Of a DNA stretch of 64,000 bases, positions 8,154 to 17,323 are shown one piece after another; position 1 is the first letter of the stretch, and the number at the start of each line of letters is the position of its first letter. A program made the translations under genes and the position numbers. Source of the stretch: Promethearchaeia archaeon. Its GTDB lineage: Archaea > Asgardarchaeota > Lokiarchaeia > Sigyniarchaeales > SOKP01. Under the pieces are notes generated by a model. It had not been told where the DNA came from. It was given only the letters and a program-made list of their open reading frames with translations, and did no database searches. The stretch covers positions 1 through 64,000 of the forward strand of contig JAHQWJ010000143.1 of assembly GCA_029856125.1 (NCBI GenBank). Direction: 5' to 3'.

Positions 8154-11100
8154 TTGACAAATGTAGAGAACAAGACAGCATATCCGTACATTACGGAATT
8201 CAAAAAAGAGCCTTTTAAATCTTTTGTTTTAACAAATAGAAAGGATATTGGCAACTTTTACTTAAGTAATTACAACAAAGTCTTAGAATTATATCAAAAT
8301 TATAATGTAAACTTAATTAAAGAATCGTCTTTAAATTTAGAGGATCTTTTTTGGTTTCTCCTTCTGAGAAAGTATATCAAACAAAAAGTGGATGAACACA
8401 GTGAAATTTTCTTAGAATTTGTAAAAAATTGTGAAGTTGAGATAATTGAAAAAGATCAATTGGGGTTTAAAGCATCGCCTTATTCAGTAAAAGCACCTGA
8501 TATTTGGTCAACATACTATGCTCTAGCAAGTTTAGAATTATTAGGGGTACTCCAACAATATTTAGCTTCTAAAGGAAAAGATATAATTGTTGAAAAAATT
8601 AAGAACTTTATTTACGATCATAAAAGAAATAATGGATTCTTACATTGTCTTGACAAACAATGCGAAATATGTAATCAAGGACCTTTGGGCGAGAATTTTT
8701 ACTATGTAGTTGAAAGTCTAACGGTTATCGGTGTCGATGTAAGGGTTTTCAAAGAGCAATTCCGACAATATTTAAGAGAAAGAAAAAAAGATACATCATC
8801 AATTTTTAAACTCCTCAGTCTAAAATTCTTTGATTTGGATTTAGACGTAAAAGATAAGGAAATTCAGCATTTTTATCAATTTCAACAACCAAATGGAGGT
8901 TTTGTCATAAATTCAATTGGAGGAGATATTGAATCTACATTCTGGTGCGTAAATCTTCTCGATATATACTCGTGGCTTATAGATTACAACCCAGCAAGAA
9001 TTTATTCTTTTATCGCAGAAAAATTAGACTCATTATTGAAAGATAAAGAAGACTGGAACTTAATCGCGTTAATAAATGTCACTAAACTGGTAATTTTGTT
9101 ATCTATTATTTGGAATCGTTTTATCGAAGAAATCGAGAGAGTTGTGTTTAAGCGGTTAGAAACATATAATTTTATCGATTTAAACCAGATAAAAACTACC
9201 TTTGGCTTAAGCTATGGAGTAGAAGAGATTGTACTGTATATTAACCTCAATTATATGTTTATTTTGAAGAATATCGATATTTCATCTGAATTTAATGATT
9301 ACCTGCTAAATTTAAGTCAGGACAAAAAGAAAATTATCCAAGAAGTCTACGACCAGCTAAGTAATAATAGCATAATTTCACTTTCAGATATTTACAAAAA
9401 ATATAAAAGGTCCTCCAAACAGGAACCCGTGAAACTAAAAGAAGATATCTTTCCGATCATCTATGACTTAATAAGCAACCATTTTTTTGAAGGAGAGATT
9501 AGATCAAAAAAGGCTTATTTATTCAAAACAAAATTTTACTTTTGTTTAGATGTACTGTACAAAAATATAATTATTTCCGATAAGGAAATTAACAGCGAAA
9601 GACTTTTTGAAGAAAAAGCTAAACTGAAGGAAGTTAAAAATGATATTTACAATATGACTTTGAAGCTTAAGAACACTATTCCTCAAATTAAAGAAGAAAT
9701 AGAATCTTATATTATGATAGACGAAGTCGATTTCGCTAAAGAAAGGTTGAAGTTTGTATTGCGAGATTCATTAATGGAAGCAGATTTTCTTAATAAAAAC
9801 ATTGAAACATCTTTTAATCAAGAGCTTATATATATCAATCTACAAGCTGCTTTAGGTTCAGAAATATCTCAATGGAATAAGTCTTATTCTTTATTGCAAA
9901 AGCGTTTAGGTGAATTAAATAATTATCTCCTAGAAAAGATCCAAGAGATGGAAAGTTTAAAAAGATTTAGCATTATTTTAGACGACTTAGATAATAAAAT
10001 ATACGATATTCAGGATCAGGTAAATCGCGAGATAGATTCTTTTAAAAATTACATTATGGAAGTTCTTGAAAAGGGTTATGACGAAGAAAAATTAAATCTT
10101 ATCATAAATGCGTTTAATAAAATAGCTCAGGTCGTAAGCAAATACGATTCAGTTATTTACAAAGTTTCACATCAGATTACAACAAAAGAGAAAAAGATCG
10201 CAAGGAACCATAAGAAAATAATACATAAATGGGTTAATTTTAAAGAAAACTTTGATTTGATTTTTGCTGATTACACTAATGGTTTTCAGTTTTTCAACGA
10301 TTTAAATAAACAGATAGGAAATGTTAGGGATAATATTCAAGAAGGAATTCTTCAAATTAAAGAGGAAGTTAAAAATATAGCAACTCAAAATCAATACCAA
10401 GACGCATTTAAGATTATTAAGAAGGAAGCGGATAATTTACTAAAAGAAAAAACAAATGAAATTCAAAGCTTAAAAGCTATGGTTAAAAAGAACACTTCTT
10501 TTAAACAAAAACTATTTCCGCTTTATAAATATATAAATGAAAAGCTCGACAGTTTGGAAGAAAATATCATTGAGTTCATAGCCGAACAGGAGCAATTTTT
10601 AAAAGAAAAGGTTATAGAAGAAAGAAACAGGGCAGGTGTGGAGGATTTTGATAGTTTCGTTTCTGATACTATCCAAAATTTTAAGGTTAAGTTAGAATAT
10701 TACAGGATAAACATTGATCAAACCAAAGTAAATAAAATCCCAAATGTTATTAGTGGTTTTGATAAAATTTTAATTGATTTTAACGAAAATAGCAAGATTT
10801 TTTCTAATAAGATAACAAATCTAAAAGCTATTATCCCAGATCTTAATGAAAGTTCGATAAAAATTATACAATGGGAGAAATTTAAAGTAACTTTCACGGA
10901 GGAAGTTGATAAACTAAAGGAAGAATATGTTAATGACATAATTTCTCAAGAGATTATATTAATGAGTGAGGAGGAGCATACAGACACAATTAATATTAAA
11001 AAACTGGCCGATAAGCTTAAACTCAAATGTAGAGTGATAATTCCTAGAATTAAAGACATGATAGAGGTGTCTAAATTGCAAGGCGATTTATTTGAAGATA

Positions 11101-12557
11101 AAAAAGAATTAATAGTGCACACTGAAGCTTATCATAAGAATAGAGAATTGACAAATTTCACAGAAAATAGAATCATCAAACAAACCCAGGAGACAGTAGG
11201 AAAATTACTAGCCCTTTACGATTCGTGCATTAAAAACAAAACTCTTGGAGTAAACTTGTTAGAAATTCAAAATAGAATTAATGATTTAAACGATTATAAG
11301 GAGTCTATTACCAACCAATACAACAAAAAAACAAGAGAGTTAAATGTTGACGAGAAAAGATTAGAGAACATGGAATTAATTAAAAATCTAAAAGCGGTGA
11401 TAAGTAACAATGAGAAAGCGATTTTAAACATAAAAGAAAATTTGGTTCTGTTTAAAGACTTACAAATATTCATAATTGATTTACTAGATACAGTAAAAAT
11501 CGAATTTGAGAATCAATTAACTAAAACTTTCGATGATATAGTGAGAGCTGACTCTCATATTAAGATGAATGAAATTCTTGAAAGCAGAAAGGAGATTGTT
11601 AGAATTGGACTAAGGCAAGTTGATGAAAAACTCGAAAATAAATTGAAAGCGACTATTAGTTTGTCTTATGAAACAAGGAAGTTTGAGATTGAAATGAGAG
11701 AATTTTATGTCTCTCATAAGAATGAAATTAAAGCAATGGTAGAAGAGAAAGTTCAAGCAATAAATGATAAAATAAAATCTATAAGGTTTGAGACAGATCG
11801 AGGTAAATTAGTACTAACGATTACCAATAATAATATCCATTTAAGCCAATTATTAGGAACTTTACAAGCTAGGGTTGAAGATTATATTGAAACAGAGCAA
11901 TTTAAGAGAGCTTATCTAAAAGTAAATAAAAAGCATAAGTATATCGAGCAAGAGATTAAGAATACAAATAGAAGAATTAAAGATATGTATAAGGAATTTA
12001 ATAGAAACTCTAATGATTTTGAAACTAAAAATAAGCATATCATTGACGATTTTGACCGAATCGTATTAGAGTTTAATGAAATTCTAAGAGAGAAAGTTAA
12101 GACATTAGAGGAATTAATTGTGAAATCATACGTGGAATTTGCAATCAAAGCTGTGGCAAACGAGTTCCTTACCTTAAGTTTTTTGCAGAATGAATTAAAG
12201 ATAAAGAAACCCCTAATTCAAAAACACCTGATTTCTCTGATTAGTTCTGGGAAATTGAAAGGAAAATACGATCCTCAAATTGGTTTATATTACGAAAATC
12301 CAGAAGTTCTGAGTATGCTTGATGATAAAGAATTAGAAGTTATTAAGAAAATGAATTTCCGCGTGTATATGTTTATGAGGCGTTTAAAGAATTTTACAAG
12401 CCAATATGGCTCAATAATTGCGTTCTTTGCATCACTAATCACGATCTCATATTACATTTTCCAAATTAGTCCGGTTACTATAATAATCCCTATTATATTG
12501 ACCTTAGTAGTTCTAGGATACCTTCTTTTCAAAAAAAAGCAAGACGAAAAGTTTTGA
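8154..12557 (+). CDS. Giant coiled-coil protein with terpenoid-cyclase-like head, internal winged helices and C-terminal membrane anchor
   Basis: 1467 residues from TTG 8154. Residues ~110-280 resemble an alpha/alpha-toroid of the prenyltransferase/terpenoid cyclase type: repeated helical units with APDIWSTYYALASLELLG, NNGFLHC and PNGGFVINSIGGDIESTFW. A CxxC-type cluster (CLDKQCEIC) lies in this part. Most of residues ~500-1330 is charged, heptad-like coiled coil. Three segments look like winged helices set in the coil: ~400-460 (SLSDIYKKYK), ~935-1000 (INIKKLADKLKLKCRVI) and ~1340-1395 (LSFLQNELKIKKPLIQKHL). The last ~50 residues hold two hydrophobic helices and a KKKQDEKF tail. Overall it looks like a membrane-tethered filament or tether. 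No enzyme motif is seen, and I do not know a named family. Confidence 0.85.
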   Translation: MTNVENKTAYPYITEFKKEPFKSFVLTNRKDIGNFYLSNYNKVLELYQNYNVNLIKESSLNLEDLFWFLLLRKYIKQKVDEHSEIFLEFVKNCEVEIIEKDQLGFKASPYSVKAPDIWSTYYALASLELLGVLQQYLASKGKDIIVEKIKNFIYDHKRNNGFLHCLDKQCEICNQGPLGENFYYVVESLTVIGVDVRVFKEQFRQYLRERKKDTSSIFKLLSLKFFDLDLDVKDKEIQHFYQFQQPNGGFVINSIGGDIESTFWCVNLLDIYSWLIDYNPARIYSFIAEKLDSLLKDKEDWNLIALINVTKLVILLSIIWNRFIEEIERVVFKRLETYNFIDLNQIKTTFGLSYGVEEIVLYINLNYMFILKNIDISSEFNDYLLNLSQDKKKIIQEVYDQLSNNSIISLSDIYKKYKRSSKQEPVKLKEDIFPIIYDLISNHFFEGEIRSKKAYLFKTKFYFCLDVLYKNIIISDKEINSERLFEEKAKLKEVKNDIYNMTLKLKNTIPQIKEEIESYIMIDEVDFAKERLKFVLRDSLMEADFLNKNIETSFNQELIYINLQAALGSEISQWNKSYSLLQKRLGELNNYLLEKIQEMESLKRFSIILDDLDNKIYDIQDQVNREIDSFKNYIMEVLEKGYDEEKLNLIINAFNKIAQVVSKYDSVIYKVSHQITTKEKKIARNHKKIIHKWVNFKENFDLIFADYTNGFQFFNDLNKQIGNVRDNIQEGILQIKEEVKNIATQNQYQDAFKIIKKEADNLLKEKTNEIQSLKAMVKKNTSFKQKLFPLYKYINEKLDSLEENIIEFIAEQEQFLKEKVIEERNRAGVEDFDSFVSDTIQNFKVKLEYYRINIDQTKVNKIPNVISGFDKILIDFNENSKIFSNKITNLKAIIPDLNESSIKIIQWEKFKVTFTEEVDKLKEEYVNDIISQEIILMSEEEHTDTINIKKLADKLKLKCRVIIPRIKDMIEVSKLQGDLFEDKKELIVHTEAYHKNRELTNFTENRIIKQTQETVGKLLALYDSCIKNKTLGVNLLEIQNRINDLNDYKESITNQYNKKTRELNVDEKRLENMELIKNLKAVISNNEKAILNIKENLVLFKDLQIFIIDLLDTVKIEFENQLTKTFDDIVRADSHIKMNEILESRKEIVRIGLRQVDEKLENKLKATISLSYETRKFEIEMREFYVSHKNEIKAMVEEKVQAINDKIKSIRFETDRGKLVLTITNNNIHLSQLLGTLQARVEDYIETEQFKRAYLKVNKKHKYIEQEIKNTNRRIKDMYKEFNRNSNDFETKNKHIIDDFDRIVLEFNEILREKVKTLEELIVKSYVEFAIKAVANEFLTLSFLQNELKIKKPLIQKHLISLISSGKLKGKYDPQIGLYYENPEVLSMLDDKELEVIKKMNFRVYMFMRRLKNFTSQYGSIIAFFASLITISYYIFQISPVTIIIPIILTLVVLGYLLFKKKQDEKF

Positions 12558-12601
12558 TTTGATTAATCTCTCTTTTTTTTAATTTATGGCATAACTACGA
12601 T

Positions 12602-14755
12602 TTAATCGTAGTCTTTTACGAATTGTACTTCTTTGGCTGTTCTTTTAAGGTAGCCTAAATAGCAGGCTTGATTAAAATGGGCATAAAATTTCTTTTCTAT
12701 TATATCCTCTTCTTCAGCAAATTCTTTAAAATCCGAAAGAGACATTTTTCCATCGACACTATAAGTTTTGGCAATTCTAATGAGCGTTTTTACATTATGG
12801 TTTAAATAAATTTTTCTTTCTGGCATTTTCTTATTTTTTTCCTTATGATTTCTTTTTAAATTTAATATTGAAGTTTTCAATTTCAATTTATCCAACCTTA
12901 TTACATCGGAATAAAAAGTTACACCGGCATTTTTAAACCTTTTAAACTCTTCACTGTGGGCAAAATTATCAAGTTCTGTGATAATTTCTTCGATTGAACG
13001 ATTAGCAAGAAGTTCCTTTTCTCTTTTGCGCCGTTCTTTATAGTTTTTAATTAAATCAAATTCTGAAATTTTATTAGGTGTTGTTTTAAAGTTTATCTGT
13101 TCTCGGTTAACTACATCACATAAATTCAACTGTTTTGAATCTAAAAGTACGGAATTCATAGTCGATTCCTTTTTTTCTGCGGCTTTATAAAAAGGAACAT
13201 CGATAGACTCTCTGGCTATTAATAAATAACACCTACCCGGTCCATATCTTCCTGTTCTACCGCGTCTTTGGATTAATCTAATCTCTGAGGGAACGGGTTC
13301 GTAAAAAATAATTGCGTCCACATTAGGTATGTCGAGACCTTCTTCTGCAACGCTGGTAGCTACAAGTATATCTAGCGTCCCTTCTTTAAATTTTTTAATT
13401 ATTTTAATTTGTTTATCTTGTGAGAATCCAAAATCATCTGGTTTGGTTGATTGACCGATAAATTTCTCAACTTTCAAGCGAGAATCAAAATGATCTTCTA
13501 TTAAATTTTTTAGTAATTCAGCCATGGCTCTATATTGAGTGAACACTATAATCTTATTATTCCGATAATCCTCAATTTCTTCAGTAATTATTGAAAATAA
13601 CTTTTTTATTTTAGGATGTGAATAGTCGTTAATGTTATTTTGTACGAGATTGTTCTTGATGAATTTGAAGTGTTCTGAGTTGACGATTCTTTTAGCCGAG
13701 AGAATATCTTGTCCAGACTTATATTCTAGCTTTTCTAAAAATTTTAAGAAGAGTGTAATGTTTTGAGACTCTAATAAATCTTTTGCGTGAAGTAAAGATA
13801 TAAAACTTGAACAATAAGAGAAAATCGATTGAATGTTTAACGAGTTTTCTTTAACTTTATCTATTATTCGATCAGTCTTGAAAAAGAGCGCTTCGAAGTA
13901 ATCTTCTTCTGATAGTTCCGGTAAATAACCATTCTCGTACTTAAGAGATAGTGTTAGATCGGAAGATATCCCTAAAAAATCTAATTTTGAATAGTATCTT
14001 TTGTTAGGAGGTAATAATTTCTTGTCAATAAAGAATTTCAGAAATTTTTCGAATAAATTATACCAAACTGCACTTAATTCGATGACTTTAATGGGTAAAT
14101 CAACAAATTCTAAATAGGTATCAATATCGTAAATATACTTTTTTACATCTTTATCTTCGTAGGTTTTGAATATAACATTCTCAATGAATAAACTATCACA
14201 CAATTCTTGTATCCGAAGGTAGCTTTTTCCTGGTGAAGCAGTTAATCCTAGTATAAACGGGTCTTGGCATGTATTAATATATTCAGTTGATATAAAACAA
14301 TATGCATAATTACCTCTTGTTCTGTGAGCCTCGTCGAAGATAATCAGAGAGACATGCTTTAAATCGTATCGACCTCTTTCTACATCGTTTTTTATTACTT
14401 GAGGTGTCGATACGATAATTTTAGAATTATTGAAAAGAAAAATTCTCTTTTCAGGCGAAATCTTGCCCGTAAACGAAATAATCTCATCCAATTCAACATT
14501 AAGGAAATCCTTACATGATGCTTCATGTTGTGAAACTAAAGGTCTAGTAGGAGCAAGAATAATGATCTTAGATTCTGGATATTTTTCCAAAGTTTCACTT
14601 ATGAGTAAAATCCCAACAATCGTTTTTCCTAAACCAGTTGGCAATACTATTAAAGAGTTTCTTCCTTTACACCTTTTTGTGATATTATTTTGATACTGTC
14701 GATAAAATACACGATCTTTTTTTAGAAAAGGATGATTAAAATACGCGGTTTGCAT
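12602..14755 (-). CDS. Hef/FANCM-like superfamily 2 helicase without nuclease domain
   Basis: 717 residues. Motifs in order: Q-motif area RQYQNNI, Walker A LPTGLGKT, APTRPL (Ia), STPQVI, DEAH box (IFDEAHRTRG), GLTASPG (III), a large helical insertion between the RecA domains typical of the Hef/MDA5/FANCM group, then IVFTQYRAM (IV), VATSVAEEGLDIP (V) and RRGRTGR (VI). Archaeal euryarchaeal Hef carries an XPF nuclease module after the helicase; here the ~200 residues after motif VI are basic and helical and show no ERKxxxD nuclease motif, so it is a helicase-only form. Role inferred: remodelling stalled forks and branched DNA. It converges with the coiled-coil gene, whose stop lies 45 nt away. 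Confidence 0.87.
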   Translation of the reverse strand: MQTAYFNHPFLKKDRVFYRQYQNNITKRCKGRNSLIVLPTGLGKTIVGILLISETLEKYPESKIIILAPTRPLVSQHEASCKDFLNVELDEIISFTGKISPEKRIFLFNNSKIIVSTPQVIKNDVERGRYDLKHVSLIIFDEAHRTRGNYAYCFISTEYINTCQDPFILGLTASPGKSYLRIQELCDSLFIENVIFKTYEDKDVKKYIYDIDTYLEFVDLPIKVIELSAVWYNLFEKFLKFFIDKKLLPPNKRYYSKLDFLGISSDLTLSLKYENGYLPELSEEDYFEALFFKTDRIIDKVKENSLNIQSIFSYCSSFISLLHAKDLLESQNITLFLKFLEKLEYKSGQDILSAKRIVNSEHFKFIKNNLVQNNINDYSHPKIKKLFSIITEEIEDYRNNKIIVFTQYRAMAELLKNLIEDHFDSRLKVEKFIGQSTKPDDFGFSQDKQIKIIKKFKEGTLDILVATSVAEEGLDIPNVDAIIFYEPVPSEIRLIQRRGRTGRYGPGRCYLLIARESIDVPFYKAAEKKESTMNSVLLDSKQLNLCDVVNREQINFKTTPNKISEFDLIKNYKERRKREKELLANRSIEEIITELDNFAHSEEFKRFKNAGVTFYSDVIRLDKLKLKTSILNLKRNHKEKNKKMPERKIYLNHNVKTLIRIAKTYSVDGKMSLSDFKEFAEEEDIIEKKFYAHFNQACYLGYLKRTAKEVQFVKDYD

Positions 14756-14997
14756 TAAAGAAAGGTTGAAGTTAGTTCTTTTTAATACGGAGAGGGATAA
14801 AGTTTAATAATATCAAAAAAAAGAATGTGAATCAAATTATATTTTAAAATAACTTAGTTTTAATTATTACTTTCTTTTAACATAGTGTTTATCAGCAAAT
14901 ATTGCTATATCGATTTAACAAATACTATGTAGAATCAACAAGTTTAAATGTGATATATTGTTAATGAATAATAATTAACTGAATTACAACTTAACCT
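14756..14997. other. Intergenic region between divergent helicase and radical SAM genes
   Basis: Very AT-rich. I see no ORF, tRNA or clear repeat here. It must hold the divergent promoters for the helicase (leftward) and the radical SAM gene (rightward). Several A/T-only stretches could be TATA boxes, but none stands out enough to name. Confidence 0.5.
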
Positions 14998-15067
14998 CTT
15001 CTCCCAAGTTAGTTTATCCACTCCGTGGTTCACTTTGGATAAGGTTAAGCTTGATAATTGGGAAAAG
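14998..15067 (+). promoter_or_regulatory. Structured 5' leader of the radical SAM gene
   Basis: An imperfect 10-bp stem (CTTCTCCCAA 14998-15007 with TTGGGAAAAG 15058-15067, one C-A mismatch) encloses a second, perfect 6-bp stem (TTATCC 15014-15019 with GGATAA 15037-15042), whose loop contains a small GTG/CAC hairpin. It ends 13 nt before the ATG at 15081. This much pairing in AT-rich flanks is unusual and suggests a leader element that could control the downstream gene. No known riboswitch consensus is recognised. Confidence 0.4.
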
Positions 15068-15080
15068 TATGTGAATTAAA

Positions 15081-16682
15081 ATGAAAATTTTATATATTAA
15101 TCCGGCTCGTCTGGAATCGGGGATGGACGCCATTATTACTGGAGCACCTTTAAGTTTAATTACTATAGCTGGGATGGTCCCAGAACATGATGCAAAATTG
15201 TTTGATTTCAAGGTTGATAAATATCGCGAGAAAAAATTTCGTAGTGAGTTAAATCGATACGACACAGTAGCGATCACAAGCATGACACCACAAGTATATT
15301 CAGCCTTAGAAGTCGCTAAAATGGCAAAAGAACAAGGTTGTAACACGATTATAGGAGGATACCATCCTACATTGGTACCCGAATTTGTAGCTGACCACGA
15401 TTATGTAGATTTTACGGTGAGAGGGGAAGGAGAACATACTTTTAAAGAAATTATCGATTACCTTGATGGGAACAAAAACAAAATTTCTATTAAAGATATT
15501 GATGGAATTTCATATAAAAATAAGGAAGGTAAAATAATCCATAATTCTGAAAGAGCGTTAGAACACAACTTAGATAATTTTCCAATGCCGAGGCGAGATT
15601 TACTGAAAGGAAAGCGTTACACATACTTGGGTACCACAACTCGCCAAGTAGAGACATCAAGAGGTTGTCCGCATAATTGCAAGTTTTGCTGTATTATAAA
15701 AATGTGGAGAAATTCAAATGGTGGTTCTACATACAGAACCAAATCAATTTCAAGAATAATGAGAGAAGTGTACGATGTTGACTGGAAAAACGATTTTATA
15801 TTTTTCTGTGAAGATAATTTCACAATTAATGTGAAAAGAACAAACAAAATATTGGATACTCTAATTAAATCAGGAGTCAACTCTAAAATGCGCTTTTCTT
15901 GCCAATCAAGAGTGGATACTTTATATAATAACCCACAATTAATCGATAAATTGCATAAAGCCAATTTTAGACAAGTTTTTCTTGGAATTGAATCCGTTCA
16001 TCAACAGAGTTTAGACGCGATGAATAAGAAGAACACTACGCCTGCAATGGTTAAAATAGTAGTAAAAAGTTTACGGGACAAAGGAATATCCATCTTCGGT
16101 GGGGTTATAATTGGTTTTCCTGGCGAAACCAAACGAATGGTTAGGCAAAATATTCAAACTACAATAGACCTAGATTTAGACTGTGTCCAGTTTACTCCCA
16201 TTACTGCTTTTCCGGGGACGCCATTTTATGATGAGATGAAAGAGAAAGGAATGATAACCGCAAGCAATTACAAATTTTACGACTTGTTTCATCCAATGAT
16301 GAAAACTGAAGAATTAACCTCCAAAGATTTTCTTCAATTAGTAGCGGAAGCTTATGCCGCTTTTTATCTGAAGGGATGGATAATTAGAAGGGCCAAAGAA
16401 TATCTCAACCCTTTTGGGAAATTTAATTGGATGCTGGGAAGTTTGGGAAGGTTAGTTAAGCAGGGAATATTGGGCGGGCTAGGAATGCTCTATTCTCAAG
16501 GTATCACAACAAAAATAATTTCAGACGAATTAAAAAATACGGCTGAATTAATGAAAGACATCAATCCAACAATTGAAATATCTACGGCAAAAAAAAACAA
16601 AGAACCATTGAAGCATGATTCGTTAACTCTTGAAATAGCTAGGGCAAAAAAAACCGAAGTACCATTAAAGCATGATTCGTAA
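15081..16682 (+). CDS. B12-binding radical SAM enzyme (BchE/YgiQ-type layout)
   Basis: 533 residues. Residues ~1-140 form a cobalamin-binding Rossmann-like domain (TSMTPQVYSALEVAKMAKEQ, IIGGYHPTLVPE, VRGEGEHTFKEII). The radical SAM core starts near residue 190 with the cluster motif RGCPHNCKFCC, continues with FFCEDNFT, QSRVDT and IGFPGET, and closes near residue 400. The fold class makes methyl or ring-forming changes to hydrophobic substrates; the substrate here is unknown. The C-terminus carries two near-identical 19-residue repeats ending KHDS. It has a structured leader upstream and a glycosidase relic just downstream. Confidence 0.9.
   Translation: MKILYINPARLESGMDAIITGAPLSLITIAGMVPEHDAKLFDFKVDKYREKKFRSELNRYDTVAITSMTPQVYSALEVAKMAKEQGCNTIIGGYHPTLVPEFVADHDYVDFTVRGEGEHTFKEIIDYLDGNKNKISIKDIDGISYKNKEGKIIHNSERALEHNLDNFPMPRRDLLKGKRYTYLGTTTRQVETSRGCPHNCKFCCIIKMWRNSNGGSTYRTKSISRIMREVYDVDWKNDFIFFCEDNFTINVKRTNKILDTLIKSGVNSKMRFSCQSRVDTLYNNPQLIDKLHKANFRQVFLGIESVHQQSLDAMNKKNTTPAMVKIVVKSLRDKGISIFGGVIIGFPGETKRMVRQNIQTTIDLDLDCVQFTPITAFPGTPFYDEMKEKGMITASNYKFYDLFHPMMKTEELTSKDFLQLVAEAYAAFYLKGWIIRRAKEYLNPFGKFNWMLGSLGRLVKQGILGGLGMLYSQGITTKIISDELKNTAELMKDINPTIEISTAKKNKEPLKHDSLTLEIARAKKTEVPLKHDS
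16572..16679 (+). repeat. Tandem 57-bp repeat at the C-terminus of the radical SAM gene
   Basis: Two copies (about 16572-16622 and 16629-16679) with a period of 57 nt, so the reading frame is kept. Each encodes a unit beginning with a small hydrophobic strand (EIS or EIA), then an Ala/Lys-rich stretch and an ending PLKHDS. Copies differ at several positions, so the duplication is not brand new. The second copy runs to the stop codon. Confidence 0.85.
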
Positions 16683-16713
16683 ATAATTCTTTTATAGATG
16701 CATACAAAGTTGA

Positions 16714-16839
16714 TTCATTTTAGGTAGTTTCGCCTTAGATCCTAATACAGCTAGCGTTTGTTCTCCTAAGGAAGTTAAAGACATGGTTGACGAAAAGTTT
16801 GAAGCTGAAAAGCAATGGCTTCCACAATTTAACCAATAA
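16714..16839 (+). pseudogene. C-terminal relic of a family 4 glycosidase (GH4)
   Basis: In the frame open from 16714 to TAA 16837-16839 the sequence reads ALDPNTASVCSPKEVKDMVD, followed by KFEAEKQWLPQF. This closely matches the end of GH4 alpha-galactosidase and 6-phospho-glycosidase proteins (DPxTxAVxSLxEIxxMVDxxxEAHxxWLPxF). The frame is blocked upstream by TGA at 16711-16713 and there is no NAD-binding or catalytic region in the flanking sequence, so only about 40 codons remain. It is best read as the tail of a deleted or displaced gene. Confidence 0.6.
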
Positions 16840-16949
16840 TTTATAAATCTAATTAAAAAACACATTACGAATAGTAAGCCAAAGATTTAAATTGTTAGTT
16901 CTGCATTTGTCTAATGGGTTGTTTTAAACACCATATATCTTTTTTTTTT

Positions 16950-16996
16950 AACTGTGGTAAATCTATTACCATTAAAGATTTATCACAGTTTTTTTT
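16950..16996 (+). terminator. Long hairpin followed by T tract
   Basis: AACTGTGGTAAATCT (16950-16964) pairs with AGATTTATCACAGTT (16976-16990): 15 bp with one G-U, loop of 11 nt, followed by eight T in a row. This is the strongest hairpin-plus-T structure in the window. It lies between the radical SAM/GH4 relic and the oppositely oriented histone gene and probably ends rightward transcription. The stem is preceded by another T run. Confidence 0.55.
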
Positions 16997-17113
16997 ATTA
17001 GAATGCGTAATTTGAATAAAATTTGCTTTTTTCTTTAACCTCAATATAATTGGGTGTATAAAAAAAAAAAAAGAAAAAAAGAGTATTAATTGTAAAACTA
17101 TTTAAATGTCTTT

Positions 17114-17323
17114 TTAGAAGTATTTAATAGCGAGTAAAATGTCGTCTCGAGTGATTTTCTTTCTTTTGCCATGCTTTGTGAGTACTAACGCAGATTTTGT
17201 AATTGTAACTGCGGATGCACTCATCCAATCTACTAATTCATTGACAGCATCTCGAGCAACGATTACGGCGCCATTGTGTTTCATTAATCTTCTAATTGGA
17301 CTCCAACTAATATATTCAGCCAT
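17114..17323 (-). CDS. Archaeal histone
   Basis: 69 residues, a single histone fold of the usual archaeal length with no tails. Visible: short helix 1 (SPIRRLMKHNG), the long central helix (RDAVNELVDWMSASAVTITKSA), then loop 2 and KHGKRKKITRDDILLAIKYF with the conserved RKxITxDD element. It forms dimers and DNA-wrapping filaments that compact chromatin. The gene stands alone on the left strand. GGAGG just upstream of the ATG is a plausible ribosome site, and a TATA-like box lies about 95 nt upstream. Confidence 0.96.
   Translation of the reverse strand: MAEYISWSPIRRLMKHNGAVIVARDAVNELVDWMSASAVTITKSALVLTKHGKRKKITRDDILLAIKYF

Noticed and set aside
8154..12557. UFL1-type E3 or PCI-domain identity for the coiled-coil protein
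   Set aside because: The winged-helix segments suggested it, but they are too weak and the rest of the protein does not follow UFL1. Only the general layout is claimed.
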